Part shown: positions 8,564-18,396 of the stretch, one piece after another
Numbering within the stretch: position 1 is the stretch's first letter
How the letters are laid out: every line of letters begins with the position of its first letter
From: Fusibacter sp. 3D3
GTDB taxonomy: Bacteria > Bacillota > Clostridia > Peptostreptococcales > Acidaminobacteraceae
DNA: 64,000 nt
Reading direction: 5' to 3'
Assembly (NCBI RefSeq): GCF_001748365.1
Contig: NZ_BDHH01000001.1
Coordinates: 243,843-307,842 of the forward strand
Position numbers and translations under genes: made by a program
The notes under the pieces: model-generated
The model's database searches: none
What the model saw: the letters and a program-made list of their open reading frames with translations, nothing else
What the model was told of the DNA's origin: nothing

Positions 8564-9054
8564 AATCTCAAATCCTTTCTTTCATAAGAATTATCCATTT
8601 TTTCAAGGTGCGCCTTAAGTTTTAAAATGATCTGGTCATCGCCTTCAATTCTAATACTTCTCGAGCCGTTCACGTTCAGTAAAATCGTCATCCAAACGGC
8701 AGAATTCGGAATTAATTCAGCCACTAGATTTGCCCACTCTATGATACAAATCCCCATGCCATAAAGATACTCGTCAAACCCAATTTCATACATTTCATCT
8801 GGTTCAGAAATTCTATAAACATCAAAGTGGTAAATCGGAAACACGCCTTCATAGTTATTTATGATATTAAAAGTAGGACTTGTGACATAATCTTCTACCT
8901 TTAACGCCTGACATAAAAATTGAGTAAATGTCGTTTTACCTGCACCTAAATCGCCTTGAAGACAAAGGATATCCCCACGCGTCAATATTTCCGAGAATGC
9001 CCTTGCAATGGTTTCTGTTTCTTCTATAAACTCTATTTTAAGCTCTAATAGCAT
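8560..9054 (-). CDS. tsaE: t6A biosynthesis ATPase TsaE
   Basis: The 164-residue P-loop protein has Walker A GDLGAGKTT (about 34-42), then TSPTFNIINNY and the acidic IIEWA stretch characteristic of TsaE (YjeE). It hydrolyses ATP to reset the TsaBD complex. The start at 9054 follows AAGGAGG at a spacing of about ten bases; the reading frame opens eight codons earlier, across the ribosome site. It is the first gene of tsaE-tsaB-rimI-tsaD and has its own promoter. Confidence 0.95.
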   Translation of the reverse strand: MLLELKIEFIEETETIARAFSEILTRGDILCLQGDLGAGKTTFTQFLCQALKVEDYVTSPTFNIINNYEGVFPIYHFDVYRISEPDEMYEIGFDEYLYGMGICIIEWANLVAELIPNSAVWMTILLNVNGSRSIRIEGDDQIILKLKAHLEKMDNSYERKDLRL

Positions 9055-9080
9055 GTGATCAAGTCCTCCTTGCTTCATTT

Positions 9081-9109
9081 ATTTTATACCAATTGAGGGG
9101 GTTTTACAA
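9081..9109 (-). promoter_or_regulatory. Sigma-A-type promoter for the tsaE operon
   Basis: On the minus strand TTGTAA (9104-9109) and TAAAAT (9081-9086) are 17 bases apart. TATAAA starting at 9088 is an alternative -10. Confidence 0.55.
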
Positions 9110-9153
9110 GAATTCTGGTTAGAAGCGACTATATGAACACATAAAAAAAGCGC

Positions 9154-9182
9154 TTGAGTATTTGTACGTAATCTGGTACAAT
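9154..9182 (+). promoter_or_regulatory. Promoter and operator of the yefM-yoeB toxin-antitoxin operon
   Basis: TTGAGT (9154-9159) and TACAAT (9177-9182) are 17 bases apart. Within the promoter is a palindrome, TTGTAC (9162-9167) and GTACAA (9176-9181). Its two TGTAC-type cores are 12 bp centre to centre, matching the known layout of the E. coli yefM-yoeB operator. The right half covers the -10 box, so binding of YefM would block RNA polymerase. Confidence 0.8.
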
Positions 9183-9209
9183 TATAAATGAAGAGAGGAA
9201 GTGGTAAAA

Positions 9210-9476
9210 ATGTTATCTGTAACAGCAAAATCAATCACAGAAGTAAGAGACCATTTAAAAGAATGTATTGATGATGTAAATGATAATTTTGAAGCCATCA
9301 TCGTACAAAGATCGGGCAGAGGGAAGAACGGTGTTCTAATAAGTGAAAACGCCTATAATAATATGATGGAGAACATGCATGTCAGAAGAAATCCCGACAG
9401 CTATTCAAGACTAAGCACGTCCATAAAACAGCACAAAGAAGGTCTTACGCATGAAAAAGAGCTTGTAAATGAATAA
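9210..9476 (+). CDS. yefM: Antitoxin, Phd/YefM family
   Basis: The 88-residue protein has the YefM N-terminal DNA-binding domain (TAKSITEVRDHLKECIDDV; then IIVQRSGRGKNGVLISENAY at about 50-70) and a polar C-terminal tail that would wrap and inhibit the toxin. Antitoxins of this family also repress their own operon as a complex with the toxin. The ATG at 9210 follows GAGGAAG at a good distance; a GTG three codons earlier is less likely. The gene overlaps yoeB by eight bases, the usual coupling in toxin-antitoxin pairs. Confidence 0.92.
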   Translation: MLSVTAKSITEVRDHLKECIDDVNDNFEAIIVQRSGRGKNGVLISENAYNNMMENMHVRRNPDSYSRLSTSIKQHKEGLTHEKELVNE

Positions 9477-9735
9477 ACATTTTACAGATCTTGCTTGGGA
9501 AGAATACCTATACTGGATTGAAAATGATAAAAAGACCCTTACTCGCATAAACACATTAATTAAGGACATAGAAAGGAACCCTTTTAAGGGTATCGGCAAA
9601 CCAGAGCCATTAAAAGGCGATTTGAGCGGTTATTGGTCTAGGCGCATAAATCAAGCAGATCGCCTGATTTACGCAATTGAAGGCAAAAATGAGTCACAAA
9701 AAATAGTAATTGTAAAATGCAAAGAACATTATTGA
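9469..9735 (+). CDS. yoeB: YoeB-family mRNA interferase toxin
   Basis: The 88-residue protein ends in KCKEHY and holds all catalytic residues known for YoeB: E46 (GKPEP), R65 (ADRLIYAI) and the terminal H87-Y88 pair. YoeB binds the ribosomal A site and cuts mRNA there, stopping translation unless held by YefM. The protein is intact in length and active-site residues, so this looks like a functional pair. It overlaps the antitoxin stop codon. A long hairpin follows and probably ends the transcript. Confidence 0.95.
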   Translation: MNKHFTDLAWEEYLYWIENDKKTLTRINTLIKDIERNPFKGIGKPEPLKGDLSGYWSRRINQADRLIYAIEGKNESQKIVIVKCKEHY

Positions 9736-9762
9736 TTAGACATACTTTATTATGATACACAG

Positions 9763-9847
9763 AGAGGGCAATGCCCAAAGCTTTATGCAGATCGCGCCGC
9801 AGGCACGAGGACCGGCGATCGAAATAAGGCTTTGGGCATTGCCCTCT
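9763..9847. repeat. Long intergenic hairpin (element B), likely bidirectional terminator
   Basis: Between convergent yoeB and the amidohydrolase gene is a 19-bp perfect stem (9763-9781 with 9829-9847), followed by ATAA/TTAT pairing and a second stem GATCGC/GCGATC (9790-9795, 9815-9820). The tip holds the module seen in three other hairpins of this window: CC/GG (9797-9798, 9809-9810), GCA (9799-9801) opposite GA (9807-9808), and a 3' bulge ACC. There is no strong T-tract. Confidence 0.75.
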
Positions 9848-9865
9848 TATGTTGATGTCTTTGTG

Positions 9866-11023
9866 TTATTTCTTGTAGACGATTTCACCATTTACGATGG
9901 TCATTTCCACATGCGCTTGCAGATCAAACGGATGACGATCCCAGATGACGATATCGGCATCTTTGCCTGCTTCTAAACTGCCTATGCGATCTTGTACGCC
10001 TAATACTTCTGCTGGATTGATCGTGATGCACTTGAGCGCTTCCATCTCGTCAAGGCCTGATTTATGCGCTAATGCGGCACACATTGGCAGGTACTCAAGT
10101 GGAATCACAGGGCTATCTGTCATAATCGCAATTTTGCAACCCGCTTCAACCATTACGCGCGGCGTGTCAAAAGTTTTATTGTTGAGTTCAAATTTAGATT
10201 TATTGCCAAACGAGGGGCCTATAATTGCAAAATAACCTTCTTTTGCAAGATGTTCTGCAATTAAATGACCTTCTGTGCAGTGTTCAAGTGTCAACTTAAC
10301 ACCGAACTCTTTTGCAATCCTAATAGAAGTGAAGATGTCATCCGCTCTATGCGCATGTGCTTTTAAAGGGATTTCACCTTTAACCACTGGAAGCATCGCT
10401 TCAAGCTTCATATCATACGCAGGTAATTTAGAAGCATCATCCCCTGCAAGTTTTATTTTATTATTGTATTCCACTGCTTTTGCTAATGTTTCTCTGAGTT
10501 TAGCTGCGGTGCCCATTCGAGTGGTCGGCATCAGTTTTTTCTCTGCATAGACACGTTTTGGATTCTCGCCGAACGCACATTTCATAGCAACCGCTGGATT
10601 CATCACCATATCGTCGATGCGATCGCCGTGCAGTTTAACCACTGCAAAAGTACCGCCGATGACATTGGCACTACCTGGACCTGTGGCTGCTGTAGTGACC
10701 CCACCTTTAATGGCATTTTCAAAAGCTTCATCTCTCGGATTAAGCGCATCTATCGCTCTGAGATGAGGTGTTATAGGATCCGTCATTTCGTTGCCGTCAG
10801 CACCTTCAAATCCAATGCCCTCTTCCCACATGCCAATGTGGCAATGTGCATCGATAAAGCCCGGAAATACTTTTTTGCCACTTGCATCTACCACGGTTGC
10901 ATCAAGTGGTGCCACTAAATCATTGCCAATTTCTTTGATTTTACCTGCTTCAATTGAGATACACCCATTTTCGATAATTTCGCCAGCCATGGTGTAAATT
11001 TGAGCATTTTTAATAAACAACAT
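9866..11023 (-). CDS. Amidohydrolase, imidazolonepropionase-like
   Basis: The 385-residue protein is a TIM-barrel metal-dependent hydrolase. It has the first metal-binding motif FPGFIDAHCHIGMWEEG (His-x-His at about residues 60-62), a second histidine pair in KAHAHRADD, LEHCTEGH and the late aspartate in IMTDSPVIP. The flanking composite-sandwich pieces, including the C-terminal GKDADIVIWDRHPF, are those of the imidazolonepropionase and related amidohydrolase group. The substrate cannot be named; proteins of this type are often annotated as histidine-degradation enzymes, but no hut genes are nearby. AAGGGGG precedes the ATG. It appears to be a single-gene unit. Confidence 0.88.
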   Translation of the reverse strand: MLFIKNAQIYTMAGEIIENGCISIEAGKIKEIGNDLVAPLDATVVDASGKKVFPGFIDAHCHIGMWEEGIGFEGADGNEMTDPITPHLRAIDALNPRDEAFENAIKGGVTTAATGPGSANVIGGTFAVVKLHGDRIDDMVMNPAVAMKCAFGENPKRVYAEKKLMPTTRMGTAAKLRETLAKAVEYNNKIKLAGDDASKLPAYDMKLEAMLPVVKGEIPLKAHAHRADDIFTSIRIAKEFGVKLTLEHCTEGHLIAEHLAKEGYFAIIGPSFGNKSKFELNNKTFDTPRVMVEAGCKIAIMTDSPVIPLEYLPMCAALAHKSGLDEMEALKCITINPAEVLGVQDRIGSLEAGKDADIVIWDRHPFDLQAHVEMTIVNGEIVYKK

Positions 11024-11085
11024 TGTCTTACCCCCTTAATAAAAGATGAGAACGAACTCTTTCGCCTCGCTAAAGACTTAGGTTT

Positions 11086-11113
11086 ATTATACCATTTTTT
11101 CAGAGGATTCAAG
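11086..11113 (-). promoter_or_regulatory. Probable promoter of the amidohydrolase gene
   Basis: A perfect TATAAT (11086-11091, minus strand) is preceded by CTTGAA (11108-11113) at a 16-base spacing. Confidence 0.45.
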
Positions 11114-11149
11114 TCGTTTTTTAGATATATATAAAATATTTTTTATGGC

Positions 11150-13447
11150 TTATAGACTTTCTTCCTTGATCTGTTTCATCGTCAGTGAGATTTTCCCTCT
11201 GTTGTGATCCACATTTAGAATCTGAACTTTCACAGTATCCCCCACAGATAAAACTTGCATGGGGTGCTTAATAAATTTGTCACAGATTTCCGAGATGTGA
11301 ACAAGACCATCTTGTTTGACACCGATGTCCACAAAGGCACCGAAGTCCACCACATTTCTCACCGTTCCATGAAGCACCATACCTGGTCTCAAGTCTTCCA
11401 TCTTCAACACATCACTTCTAAAAAGGGGTTTAGGCATGTCTTCTCTTGGATCACGTCCTGGTTTCTTGAGTTCATCTATGATGTCTTTAAGTGTAAGTTC
11501 ACCAATGTCTAGCTTTTGAGATAGTTTTTTAAGACCATCACTGTAGCGCATCATGCGTTCCTTTTGAGGCTCTATTGGCGTCTGCTTCAGCGCCTTTAAA
11601 GATTCAAAGCCACTGTTTCTGCCTTGAACATTACTGCTTAAAGGTTTTGCTTTGATTTCTCCAAGGTTGACAATTCGATCTTCAATTTCGTGAAGCGATC
11701 CCTTTTTTAAATCTTCAAGAGACAACCCCAGTTCATCTAAAAGCGTCATCGTCGCCTTATAAGTCTCAGGATGCACCGCTGTATTGTCCAGTGGATTTTT
11801 CCCCTTAGGAATTCTTAAAAAGCCTGCACATTGCTCGTAAACTTTATCTCCAAGGCGTTTTACTTTGAGAAGTTCTTTACGTTCATTGAACTTGCCATTT
11901 TCATCTCTATAAGCGACAATATTTTTAGCGAGTGTATTGCTAATCCCCGATATATAATTGAGCAATGACGGCGTTGCGGTATTTAAATCCACACCCACAC
12001 TGTTAACACAATCCTCAACGACGTTGGTGAGCTGTTCTTCAAGGCGTTTTTGATTGACATCATGTTGATACTGCCCCACGCCAATACTCTTAGGGTCAAT
12101 TTTGACAAGTTCTGCAAGCGGATCCTGTAAGCGTCTTCCTATGGAAATCGCACCTCTAATGGACACGTCAATGTCAGGGTATTCTTCAGTGGCAAGTTTC
12201 GATGCTGAATAGACAGAGGCACCTGCTTCACTGACGATTGCATAAAAAACCTCATCATCGAGTTCACTGATCATATCTGCTACGATTTTTTCAGTCTCTC
12301 TTGAAGCTGTTCCGTTGCCAATAGGGATGATGTTGAGCTTGTATTTTTTAATCAACTGCTTCATTTTGGCAACAGATTCTTCCACTTTGTTCACAGGTGC
12401 ATTGGGATAAATCGTCGCATAATCAAGAAGTTTACCCGTTTCATCCAAAACAGCGAGTTTACAACCCGTCCTAAAACTCGGGTCAATGGCAAGCACCCTC
12501 ATGTCTTTAACCGGTGGCACTAATAAAAGGGATTTTGTATTTTTACCAAAGACTTTGATGGCTTCTTCTTCTGCTCTCTCTGTTAAAATACTTCTGATTT
12601 CTCTCTCAATAGAAGGTGAAATCAATCTTTTATAACCCTCTTCGGTGGCTTTGATGAGATATTCTGTCGTAAGTGCTTTTGCGTTTGTAAGGGTCTTTTG
12701 GATCAGCGTTTCCACGATTTGATCGTCTGGACTTTGAAGTTTTACTTTGAGCATTTTCTCCTTTTCACCACGGTTGATCGCGAGCACTCTGTGATTGGCG
12801 ATCTTTGAGACGCCCTCTGAATAATCATAGTACATTTCATATACGGATTCTTCATCTGATTTTTGCGCAACGACGGTCAATAACCCATGGTTTAGGTTTA
12901 GATTTCTAATGAATTCTCTGTGGTCCGGATCATCTGATATTCTTTCTGCGATGATATCGATAGCGCCTTGAACGGCCTCTTCTGCTGAATTTACTTCTAA
13001 TGTTTCATCTATATACTTTTCTGCTTCTGCATTAAAGTCTCCAGTGACAAATTGCTGTTCCATGATCAAGTTGGCAAGGGGCTCAAGACCTCTTTCAATC
13101 GCTTTAGAAGCTCTCGTGCTCTTTTTCTGTTTGTAAGGTCTATAGAGATCTTCTACCTTTTGTAATACCGTCGCTTTGGTGATTAACGCTTTAAGTTCGT
13201 CCGTCATCTTACCTTGCTCTTCTATATTACTGATCACTTCTGCTTTTCTCGCTTCCAAACTTTTCAAGTATTTTAAGCGGTCATCAAAATCTCTTAAGAC
13301 TTCATCGCTGATGCCACCCGTTGCTTCTTTTCGATATCTGGCAATGAAAGGAATGGTATTCCCCTCATCGATTAAGGCCACTGTTGCTTCCACTTGTTTG
13401 ATGGAAAGATTAAGTTCTTTTGCCAGTTGTTTAATGATTAACTCCAT
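11150..13447 (-). CDS. tex: Tex-family S1 RNA-binding protein
   Basis: The 765-residue protein has the Tex layout: an N-terminal helical region, a YqgF-like RNase H fold (VLAIDPSFRTGCKLAVLDETG at about 325-345), tandem helix-hairpin-helix motifs (NTATPSLLNYISGI and FNERKELLKVKRLG), and a C-terminal S1 domain (GMVLHGTVRNVVDFGAFVDIGVKQDGLVHIS). Tex binds nucleic acids and is linked to transcription and RNA-degradation complexes; its exact role is unsettled. It starts four bases after prfB and is probably cotranscribed with it. Length matches the family. Confidence 0.95.
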   Translation of the reverse strand: MELIIKQLAKELNLSIKQVEATVALIDEGNTIPFIARYRKEATGGISDEVLRDFDDRLKYLKSLEARKAEVISNIEEQGKMTDELKALITKATVLQKVEDLYRPYKQKKSTRASKAIERGLEPLANLIMEQQFVTGDFNAEAEKYIDETLEVNSAEEAVQGAIDIIAERISDDPDHREFIRNLNLNHGLLTVVAQKSDEESVYEMYYDYSEGVSKIANHRVLAINRGEKEKMLKVKLQSPDDQIVETLIQKTLTNAKALTTEYLIKATEEGYKRLISPSIEREIRSILTERAEEEAIKVFGKNTKSLLLVPPVKDMRVLAIDPSFRTGCKLAVLDETGKLLDYATIYPNAPVNKVEESVAKMKQLIKKYKLNIIPIGNGTASRETEKIVADMISELDDEVFYAIVSEAGASVYSASKLATEEYPDIDVSIRGAISIGRRLQDPLAELVKIDPKSIGVGQYQHDVNQKRLEEQLTNVVEDCVNSVGVDLNTATPSLLNYISGISNTLAKNIVAYRDENGKFNERKELLKVKRLGDKVYEQCAGFLRIPKGKNPLDNTAVHPETYKATMTLLDELGLSLEDLKKGSLHEIEDRIVNLGEIKAKPLSSNVQGRNSGFESLKALKQTPIEPQKERMMRYSDGLKKLSQKLDIGELTLKDIIDELKKPGRDPREDMPKPLFRSDVLKMEDLRPGMVLHGTVRNVVDFGAFVDIGVKQDGLVHISEICDKFIKHPMQVLSVGDTVKVQILNVDHNRGKISLTMKQIKEESL

Positions 13448-13451
13448 AATT

Positions 13452-14583
13452 TTACGCCTCTTCTTCGTTTATTTGTGAACCCATTGATTTATTTTTTAAA
13501 TAGCTATCGATAAACAGATCGAGATCACCATCCATAACGGCTTGTATATTCCCCATCTCAGCACCTGTTCGATGATCTTTTACCATGTTATAAGGATGAA
13601 AAACGTAGGATCTAATTTGACTGCCCCATGTGATCTGCGAATAGTCCCCCGCCAAATCTTCGATACGTTCTTTGTTCTCACGTTCTTTGAGCTCAATGAG
13701 TTTTCCCATGAGCATTTTCATTGCTGTTGCCCTGTTGGATATTTGAGACCGCTCATTTTGACATTGTACGATGACTCCAGTTGGCATATGCGTAATCCGA
13801 ACTGCAGAATCTGTTGTATTGACGTGCTGACCACCTGCACCCGATGCATGATAAGTATCTATTTTTAAGTCCACAGGATTGATGTTAATTTCATAGGAAT
13901 CATCTATTTCAGGCATGACATCCACAGAGGTGAAAGAGGTGTGTCTTTTCCCAGAGGAATCAAAAGGTGATATCCTCACGATTCTATGCACGCCTTTTTC
14001 AGACTTCAAAAAACCATAGGCATTAAGGCCTTCAATGAGTAATGCGACACTTTTTATCCCCGCCACGGTGTCGTTCTGAAGGTCTAAGACTTTGACAGAA
14101 TAACCTTTTTTATCTGCATACCGCTTATACATTCTCAGGAGCATCTCCGCCCAGTCCATGGCGTCTGTACCGCCAGAGCCTGCATGTATGGATAAGATGG
14201 CATTGCTTGCATCAAATTCACCAGTGAGCAATGTTTCAAGCGTCATTTTCTCGCACAAAGCTGAAAGCATATTAAAAGAAGCTTCAACCTCAGGTTCCAA
14301 GCTATCATCGTTTTCATCAATGGCCATATCACATAAGAGCTCTAGTTCTTCGACTTGACCAAAGAGTGCATCAAATTTTTCAATTTTATTTTTTAACATT
14401 TTTTGAAGTTTGAGCTTACCTTGAGCTTTTTCCGCGTCCGACCAAAAATCGGGTGCAGACATCTCATATTCTAATTCTTCAATTCTAAGCTTTACTCTGA
14501 CTAAGTCAAAGTGACACCTCGAGCTCAGCGGCATCCGCTTTTAGTGTTTTGATCTCCCTTTGGTACTTTTCTAATAGAATCAA
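13452..14583 (-). CDS. prfB: Peptide chain release factor 2, with programmed +1 frameshift
   Basis: RF2 recognises UGA and UAA. The conserved SPF tripeptide (RISPFDSSGKR), which reads the stop codon, and the catalytic GGQ (ASGAGGQHVN, near residue 250) are present. Translation starts at TTG 14583 after AGGAGG and runs 25 codons (MILLEKYQREIKTLKADAAE and on) to CTT followed by an in-frame TGA at 14508-14506. A +1 shift there (join 14583-14509, 14507-13452) gives a normal 376-residue RF2. A start at 14534 would remove the first helix. The gene follows secA, as in Bacillus. Confidence 0.97.
14505..14520 (-). promoter_or_regulatory. Programmed +1 frameshift site of prfB
   Basis: The minus-strand sequence reads GAGGTG-TCA-CTT-TGA-C. 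CTTTGAC is the canonical RF2 slippery stop, and the Shine-Dalgarno-like GAGGTG three bases before CTT is the known stimulator. Low RF2 makes the ribosome pause at TGA and slip, so RF2 controls its own synthesis. Confidence 0.95.
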
Positions 14584-14614
14584 TGTGAACCTCCTAGGTT
14601 TTGTGTTATCAGCA

Positions 14615-14683
14615 CCTATACACTCACAAGAAAAGCAAGAGTCCTCGCGGAGCTGCGGATTGCTTTTCTTGTGAGTGTATAGG
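14615..14683. repeat. Long perfect hairpin between secA and prfB (element A)
   Basis: A perfect 24-bp inverted repeat (14615-14638 with 14660-14683) encloses 21 bases. Read on the minus strand the loop is TCCGCA-GCTCCGC-GAGGACTC, the same tip module as elements B, D and E. No T-tract follows, so it is not a classic terminator. It lies in the secA-prfB spacer, about 30 bases upstream of the prfB start codon, and would be part of a secA-prfB transcript. Confidence 0.8.
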
Positions 14684-14820
14684 CGCTAGATGATTTCATC
14701 AATAAATGGCGGTGGTTGGCTGTGTAATGACAGGTAATGGTGAATAAGCCTCCTATGATTCAAACTTATGAAACAACAATATCGCTTATACCAAAACTAA
14801 ATTTATGGCTTTAAACACAA
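14684..14820. other. Spacer without recognisable gene
   Basis: The 137 bases between hairpins A and E show no open frame with a ribosome binding site and no further structure on either strand. A promoter for prfB could lie here, but no convincing pair of boxes was found. Confidence 0.4.
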
Positions 14821-14894
14821 AAAGAGGTGTATGATATCCGGGTTTCCGCAAAGAAGTGAGGAATGGAACCGAAGGATATGATAGACACCTCTTT
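14821..14894 (-). terminator. Hairpin E, likely secA terminator
   Basis: AAAGAGGTGT/ACACCTCTTT (14821-14830, 14885-14894) and ATATCC/GGATAT form a long stem just after secA, followed on the minus strand by a short T-run (CTCTTTTTG). The tip, read on the plus strand, is GGTT-TCC-GCA-(7)-GA-GGA-bulge-AACC, which places it in the same structural family as A, B and D. Confidence 0.65.
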
Positions 14895-14940
14895 CAAATA
14901 CATTATAATTTAGGGTTACTGTAGTGATTTTTACTTGGGC

Positions 14941-17670
14941 TTACTCGTTTAGACCATGGCATTTTTTGTATTTTTTACCACTTCCACAAGGACACGGATC
15001 GTTTCTGCCTATTTTTTTATCTGCTTTAAAAGGTTTGGCGATTTGTGTTTCTGAACCACCCGATGTGCCTGTGATAATCGCTACTTGTTTTCTCTCTGTA
15101 TCGGTTTTAAGGGTTGCGTGGAATAATGTCTGGATGGTTTCTTGTTGAATGCTTGCGATCATTTCCTCAAACATATCAAAACCTTCCATTTTATACGCAA
15201 TAACAGGATCTTGCTGTCCTATAGCTCTTAAGCTAATCCCTTGTTTTAACTGATCCATCGCATCGATATGATCAATCCAGTGCATGTCAACAACTCTTAA
15301 AAGGACTGCTCTTTCCACTTCTCTCATGCGCTCAGCACCGATTTCAAGCTCTTTTTCAGTGTAGAGTTCTTTAGCTTTGCTCAAGAGAATTTCTTTTAAA
15401 GTCTCGATGGTTAAATCCTCAACGTTCTTGAATTCAACCGACCCTTGAGGTAAGAAAATACTGTGCAAATTGGTTAATAAACCCTCTAAATCCCACTCCT
15501 CTGGATACTTGTAGCCTTCTGTATACATTGGAATCGTTCTATCCATTATTTTTTCAAGCATTGAGATGATATTATCTCTGACATTTTCGCCATGTAAAAC
15601 TTTATTGCGCTCACCGTAGATGATTTCTCTTTGCTTGTTCATAACGTCATCGTATTGCAAGACGTGTTTACGCACGCCAAAGTTTCTACCTTCCACTTTC
15701 TTTTGAGCATTTTCAATAGATTTTGTCAGCATCTTATTTTCAAGTTGCATATCTTCTTCAAATCCCAGCGTATCAACGATTTGTTTGGCACGATCGCTCA
15801 CAAAGAGTCTCATGAGATCATCTTCAAATGAAATGTAGAACTGTGATGAACCTGGATCGCCTTGACGTCCTGAACGGCCCCTCAACTGGTTGTCGATCCT
15901 TCTGGATTCATGTCTTTCAGTACCAATGATATGAAGGCCGCCTGCCTCTTTTACTTTTCTCGCCTCTTCATCTGTAACCTTTTTGTATTCTGTATAGAGT
16001 GCGTTATAGACTTCTCTTGCCTCTAAAATCTCTGGATCCGTTGTGACAATAGGACTAGAAGCGAGATTAATCACATGATCCGATAACCCTTTTTTGAGCA
16101 TTTCCTTCTTCGCCATGAACTCCGGATTACCGCCGAGTACAATATCCGTCCCACGACCCGCCATGTTAGTGGCAATAGTAACAGAGCCAAATCGACCCGC
16201 TTGAGCGACGATCTCAGCCTCACGATCATGCTGTTTTGCATTGAGGACTTCATGCTTGATCCCTTTCTTTTTTAAAATAGAGCTGATAAACTCTGAAGTC
16301 TCAATACTAATCGTGCCCACAAGCATCGGTTGACCCTTAGCGTGTCTCTCTTCAATATCTTTGAGCACTGCATTAAATTTACCCGAAAAATTCTTGTAGA
16401 TGCCATCTTCAAGATCAATTCTTGCAATAGGTCTATTCGTTGGGATAACCACAACGTCCATACTGTATATATGTCTAAACTCGTCTTCCTCCGTTTTAGC
16501 CGTACCCGTCATGCCCGCAAGTTTTTTATACATTCTAAAGTAATTTTGTAAGGTGACCGTTGCAAGCGTTTGAGATTCTCTGCGCACTTCAATGCCCTCT
16601 TTGGCTTCAATCGCTTGATGCAAGCCATTTGAGTAGCGTCTACCATACATTAAACGCCCAGTAAACTCATCGACAATGATGACTTCGCCGTCTTTTACAA
16701 TATAGTCCACATCTTTTTTCATTAAAAATCTGGCTCTAATGGCTTGATTGATGTGATGTGAAATCTCTAAGTTTTCTGGATCACTTAAATTTTCCACTTT
16801 AAAATAATGCTCTGCTTTTTTAACGCCGTTTTTCTCTGTACTGCCCGCTTCTTCTTCGCCGTACTTATCCACGACCAAACCATCTGTAAGGGCAATCGAT
16901 TTGGCTTTTTCATCAATATTGACATCGGTTTCCTTATTTAGGCCTGCCGCAAAATGATCCGCGATTTGATAAAGATCTGTGGACTTCTCGCTTTCACCTG
17001 AAATGATCAATGGCGTTCTCGCCTCATCCACGAGGATACTATCGACCTCATCCACGATGGCATAGTTAAGGGGCAGTTGCATTAAACGCTCTTGCCTCAT
17101 GACCATGTTATCTCTTAAATAGTCAAATCCAAACTCGTTGTTCGTCCCATAAGTAATATCCGCACGATATGCAGCATTTCGCATTTCCCCTTCAACGCCA
17201 TGAACGACACACCCCACTGTCATGCCTAAAAACTCATAAAGTCTGCCCATCCACTCTTTATCTCTATAAGCTAAGTAATCATTCACTGTGACTACGTGAA
17301 CGCCTTTTCTTTCCAGAGCATTGAGGTATACGGGTAGCGTCGCTGTAAGGGTTTTACCTTCACCTGTTTTCATCTCCGCTATACGGCCTTGATGGAGTAC
17401 AATCCCCCCTATAAGTTGAGATCTAAAGGCTCTTACGCCAAGAACTCTTTTGCCCGCTTCTCTTACCACAGCAAAGGCTTCTGTTAATAAATCATCTAAA
17501 GTTTCACCTTTATCAAGTCTTTCTCTAAAAATAATGGTCTGTTGTTTTAAGGCTTCATCTGCCATTGCTTCAAATTTTGGTTCAAAGGCTTCAATCTCAT
17601 CTACAATTTTACTCAGTTTCTTAACTTCTTTTTCATTGAGATCGCCAAATAATAATTTCATTATATTCAT
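14941..17670 (-). CDS. secA: Protein translocase ATPase SecA
   Basis: The 909-residue motor drives preproteins through SecYEG. Visible parts are Walker [12 protein letters not shown], the DEAD-type [19 protein letters not shown], the preprotein cross-linking region, helicase motif VI ([18 protein letters not shown]), and the C-terminal SecB/zinc tail [17 protein letters not shown]. The start at 17670 follows AAGGA by about 11 bases; the frame could also begin at 17682 or 17661. An extended -10 (TGATATAAT, 17708-17716) lies upstream. The order hpf-secA-prfB is that of Bacillus, with two extra genes here. Confidence 0.98.
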   Translation of the reverse strand: MNIMKLLFGDLNEKEVKKLSKIVDEIEAFEPKFEAMADEALKQQTIIFRERLDKGETLDDLLTEAFAVVREAGKRVLGVRAFRSQLIGGIVLHQGRIAEMKTGEGKTLTATLPVYLNALERKGVHVVTVNDYLAYRDKEWMGRLYEFLGMTVGCVVHGVEGEMRNAAYRADITYGTNNEFGFDYLRDNMVMRQERLMQLPLNYAIVDEVDSILVDEARTPLIISGESEKSTDLYQIADHFAAGLNKETDVNIDEKAKSIALTDGLVVDKYGEEEAGSTEKNGVKKAEHYFKVENLSDPENLEISHHINQAIRARFLMKKDVDYIVKDGEVIIVDEFTGRLMYGRRYSNGLHQAIEAKEGIEVRRESQTLATVTLQNYFRMYKKLAGMTGTAKTEEDEFRHIYSMDVVVIPTNRPIARIDLEDGIYKNFSGKFNAVLKDIEERHAKGQPMLVGTISIETSEFISSILKKKGIKHEVLNAKQHDREAEIVAQAGRFGSVTIATNMAGRGTDIVLGGNPEFMAKKEMLKKGLSDHVINLASSPIVTTDPEILEAREVYNALYTEYKKVTDEEARKVKEAGGLHIIGTERHESRRIDNQLRGRSGRQGDPGSSQFYISFEDDLMRLFVSDRAKQIVDTLGFEEDMQLENKMLTKSIENAQKKVEGRNFGVRKHVLQYDDVMNKQREIIYGERNKVLHGENVRDNIISMLEKIMDRTIPMYTEGYKYPEEWDLEGLLTNLHSIFLPQGSVEFKNVEDLTIETLKEILLSKAKELYTEKELEIGAERMREVERAVLLRVVDMHWIDHIDAMDQLKQGISLRAIGQQDPVIAYKMEGFDMFEEMIASIQQETIQTLFHATLKTDTERKQVAIITGTSGGSETQIAKPFKADKKIGRNDPCPCGSGKKYKKCHGLNE

Positions 17671-17772
17671 GCTTTTATACATCCTTTCGCCAACCTATCA
17701 GACGTTTATTATATCATATTATTCATTGTGAAGTTTCAAACAATTTGTTAAAAGAGTGTGGCGATTTAAGAA

Positions 17773-18372
17773 TTATCTTCTATTTCGACCTTGATAGGAA
17801 AAATTCACCATGGTCCCTCTGAGTTTTGATACGTGATAATGCATTTCTTCTTGAATTAAAAAAACGATCCCCAGAGAAATAACGATGTCCCCTAAACTCA
17901 AAATTCGATTAAGCGGATAAGCTTCTGGGAGCAAGACGTGCTTCCCTAGGATCACATTGATGACATTTTCACTGGATACCATTATATAATTGATGATATC
18001 GCCTTGCTTGACACTGTTTGAAAAGGTTTCTAAGCCTGTTGCTACCGCTTGATCATACACAAGAGGCATCTGAAATTGATTGATCGCCATAATGATGATG
18101 TTGAGCAGTGTGCCAAGAAGGATTAACTTCATCCCCCTTTTCCCAAAATTCATCAGCAAAATTAAACTGCAAACCACGATTGCTGAGAAGGGATACAAGT
18201 TCTCGTTGGGAATTTCAAAATTAAAGATCATTGAAAAGTACGGCATTAAAAATAGAATAAAAGCGATTGGCATAAAAAGCCAGCCTTTAAACCTAGCATT
18301 TATAAAGTTTTGTAGACTGCCATTTCTTATAAAGCCTATAAGCAATCCCAATAAAATAGCCTCTAAATACAT
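17773..18372 (-). CDS. DUF5317-like integral membrane protein
   Basis: The 199-residue protein has about five hydrophobic segments: residues 3-15, 30-50, 58-75, 82-100 and near 160-175. Its loops are short, and it ends in a basic tail (SYQGRNRR) that is probably cytoplasmic. The length and opening MYLEAILLGLLIGFIRNGS resemble the DUF5317 family, whose function is unknown. GAGAGGAG precedes the ATG. It lies 24 bases downstream of the acetyltransferase gene and is probably cotranscribed with it. No catalytic motif is visible. Confidence 0.7.
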   Translation of the reverse strand: MYLEAILLGLLIGFIRNGSLQNFINARFKGWLFMPIAFILFLMPYFSMIFNFEIPNENLYPFSAIVVCSLILLMNFGKRGMKLILLGTLLNIIIMAINQFQMPLVYDQAVATGLETFSNSVKQGDIINYIMVSSENVINVILGKHVLLPEAYPLNRILSLGDIVISLGIVFLIQEEMHYHVSKLRGTMVNFSYQGRNRR

Positions 18373-18396
18373 GCTTTTCTACTCCTCTCTAACGGT

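Noticed and set aside
14639-14659. K-turn motif in hairpins A, B, D, E
   Set aside because: The three-base bulge lies on the far side of a CC/GG stem from the G-A pairs, not next to them as in a K-turn.
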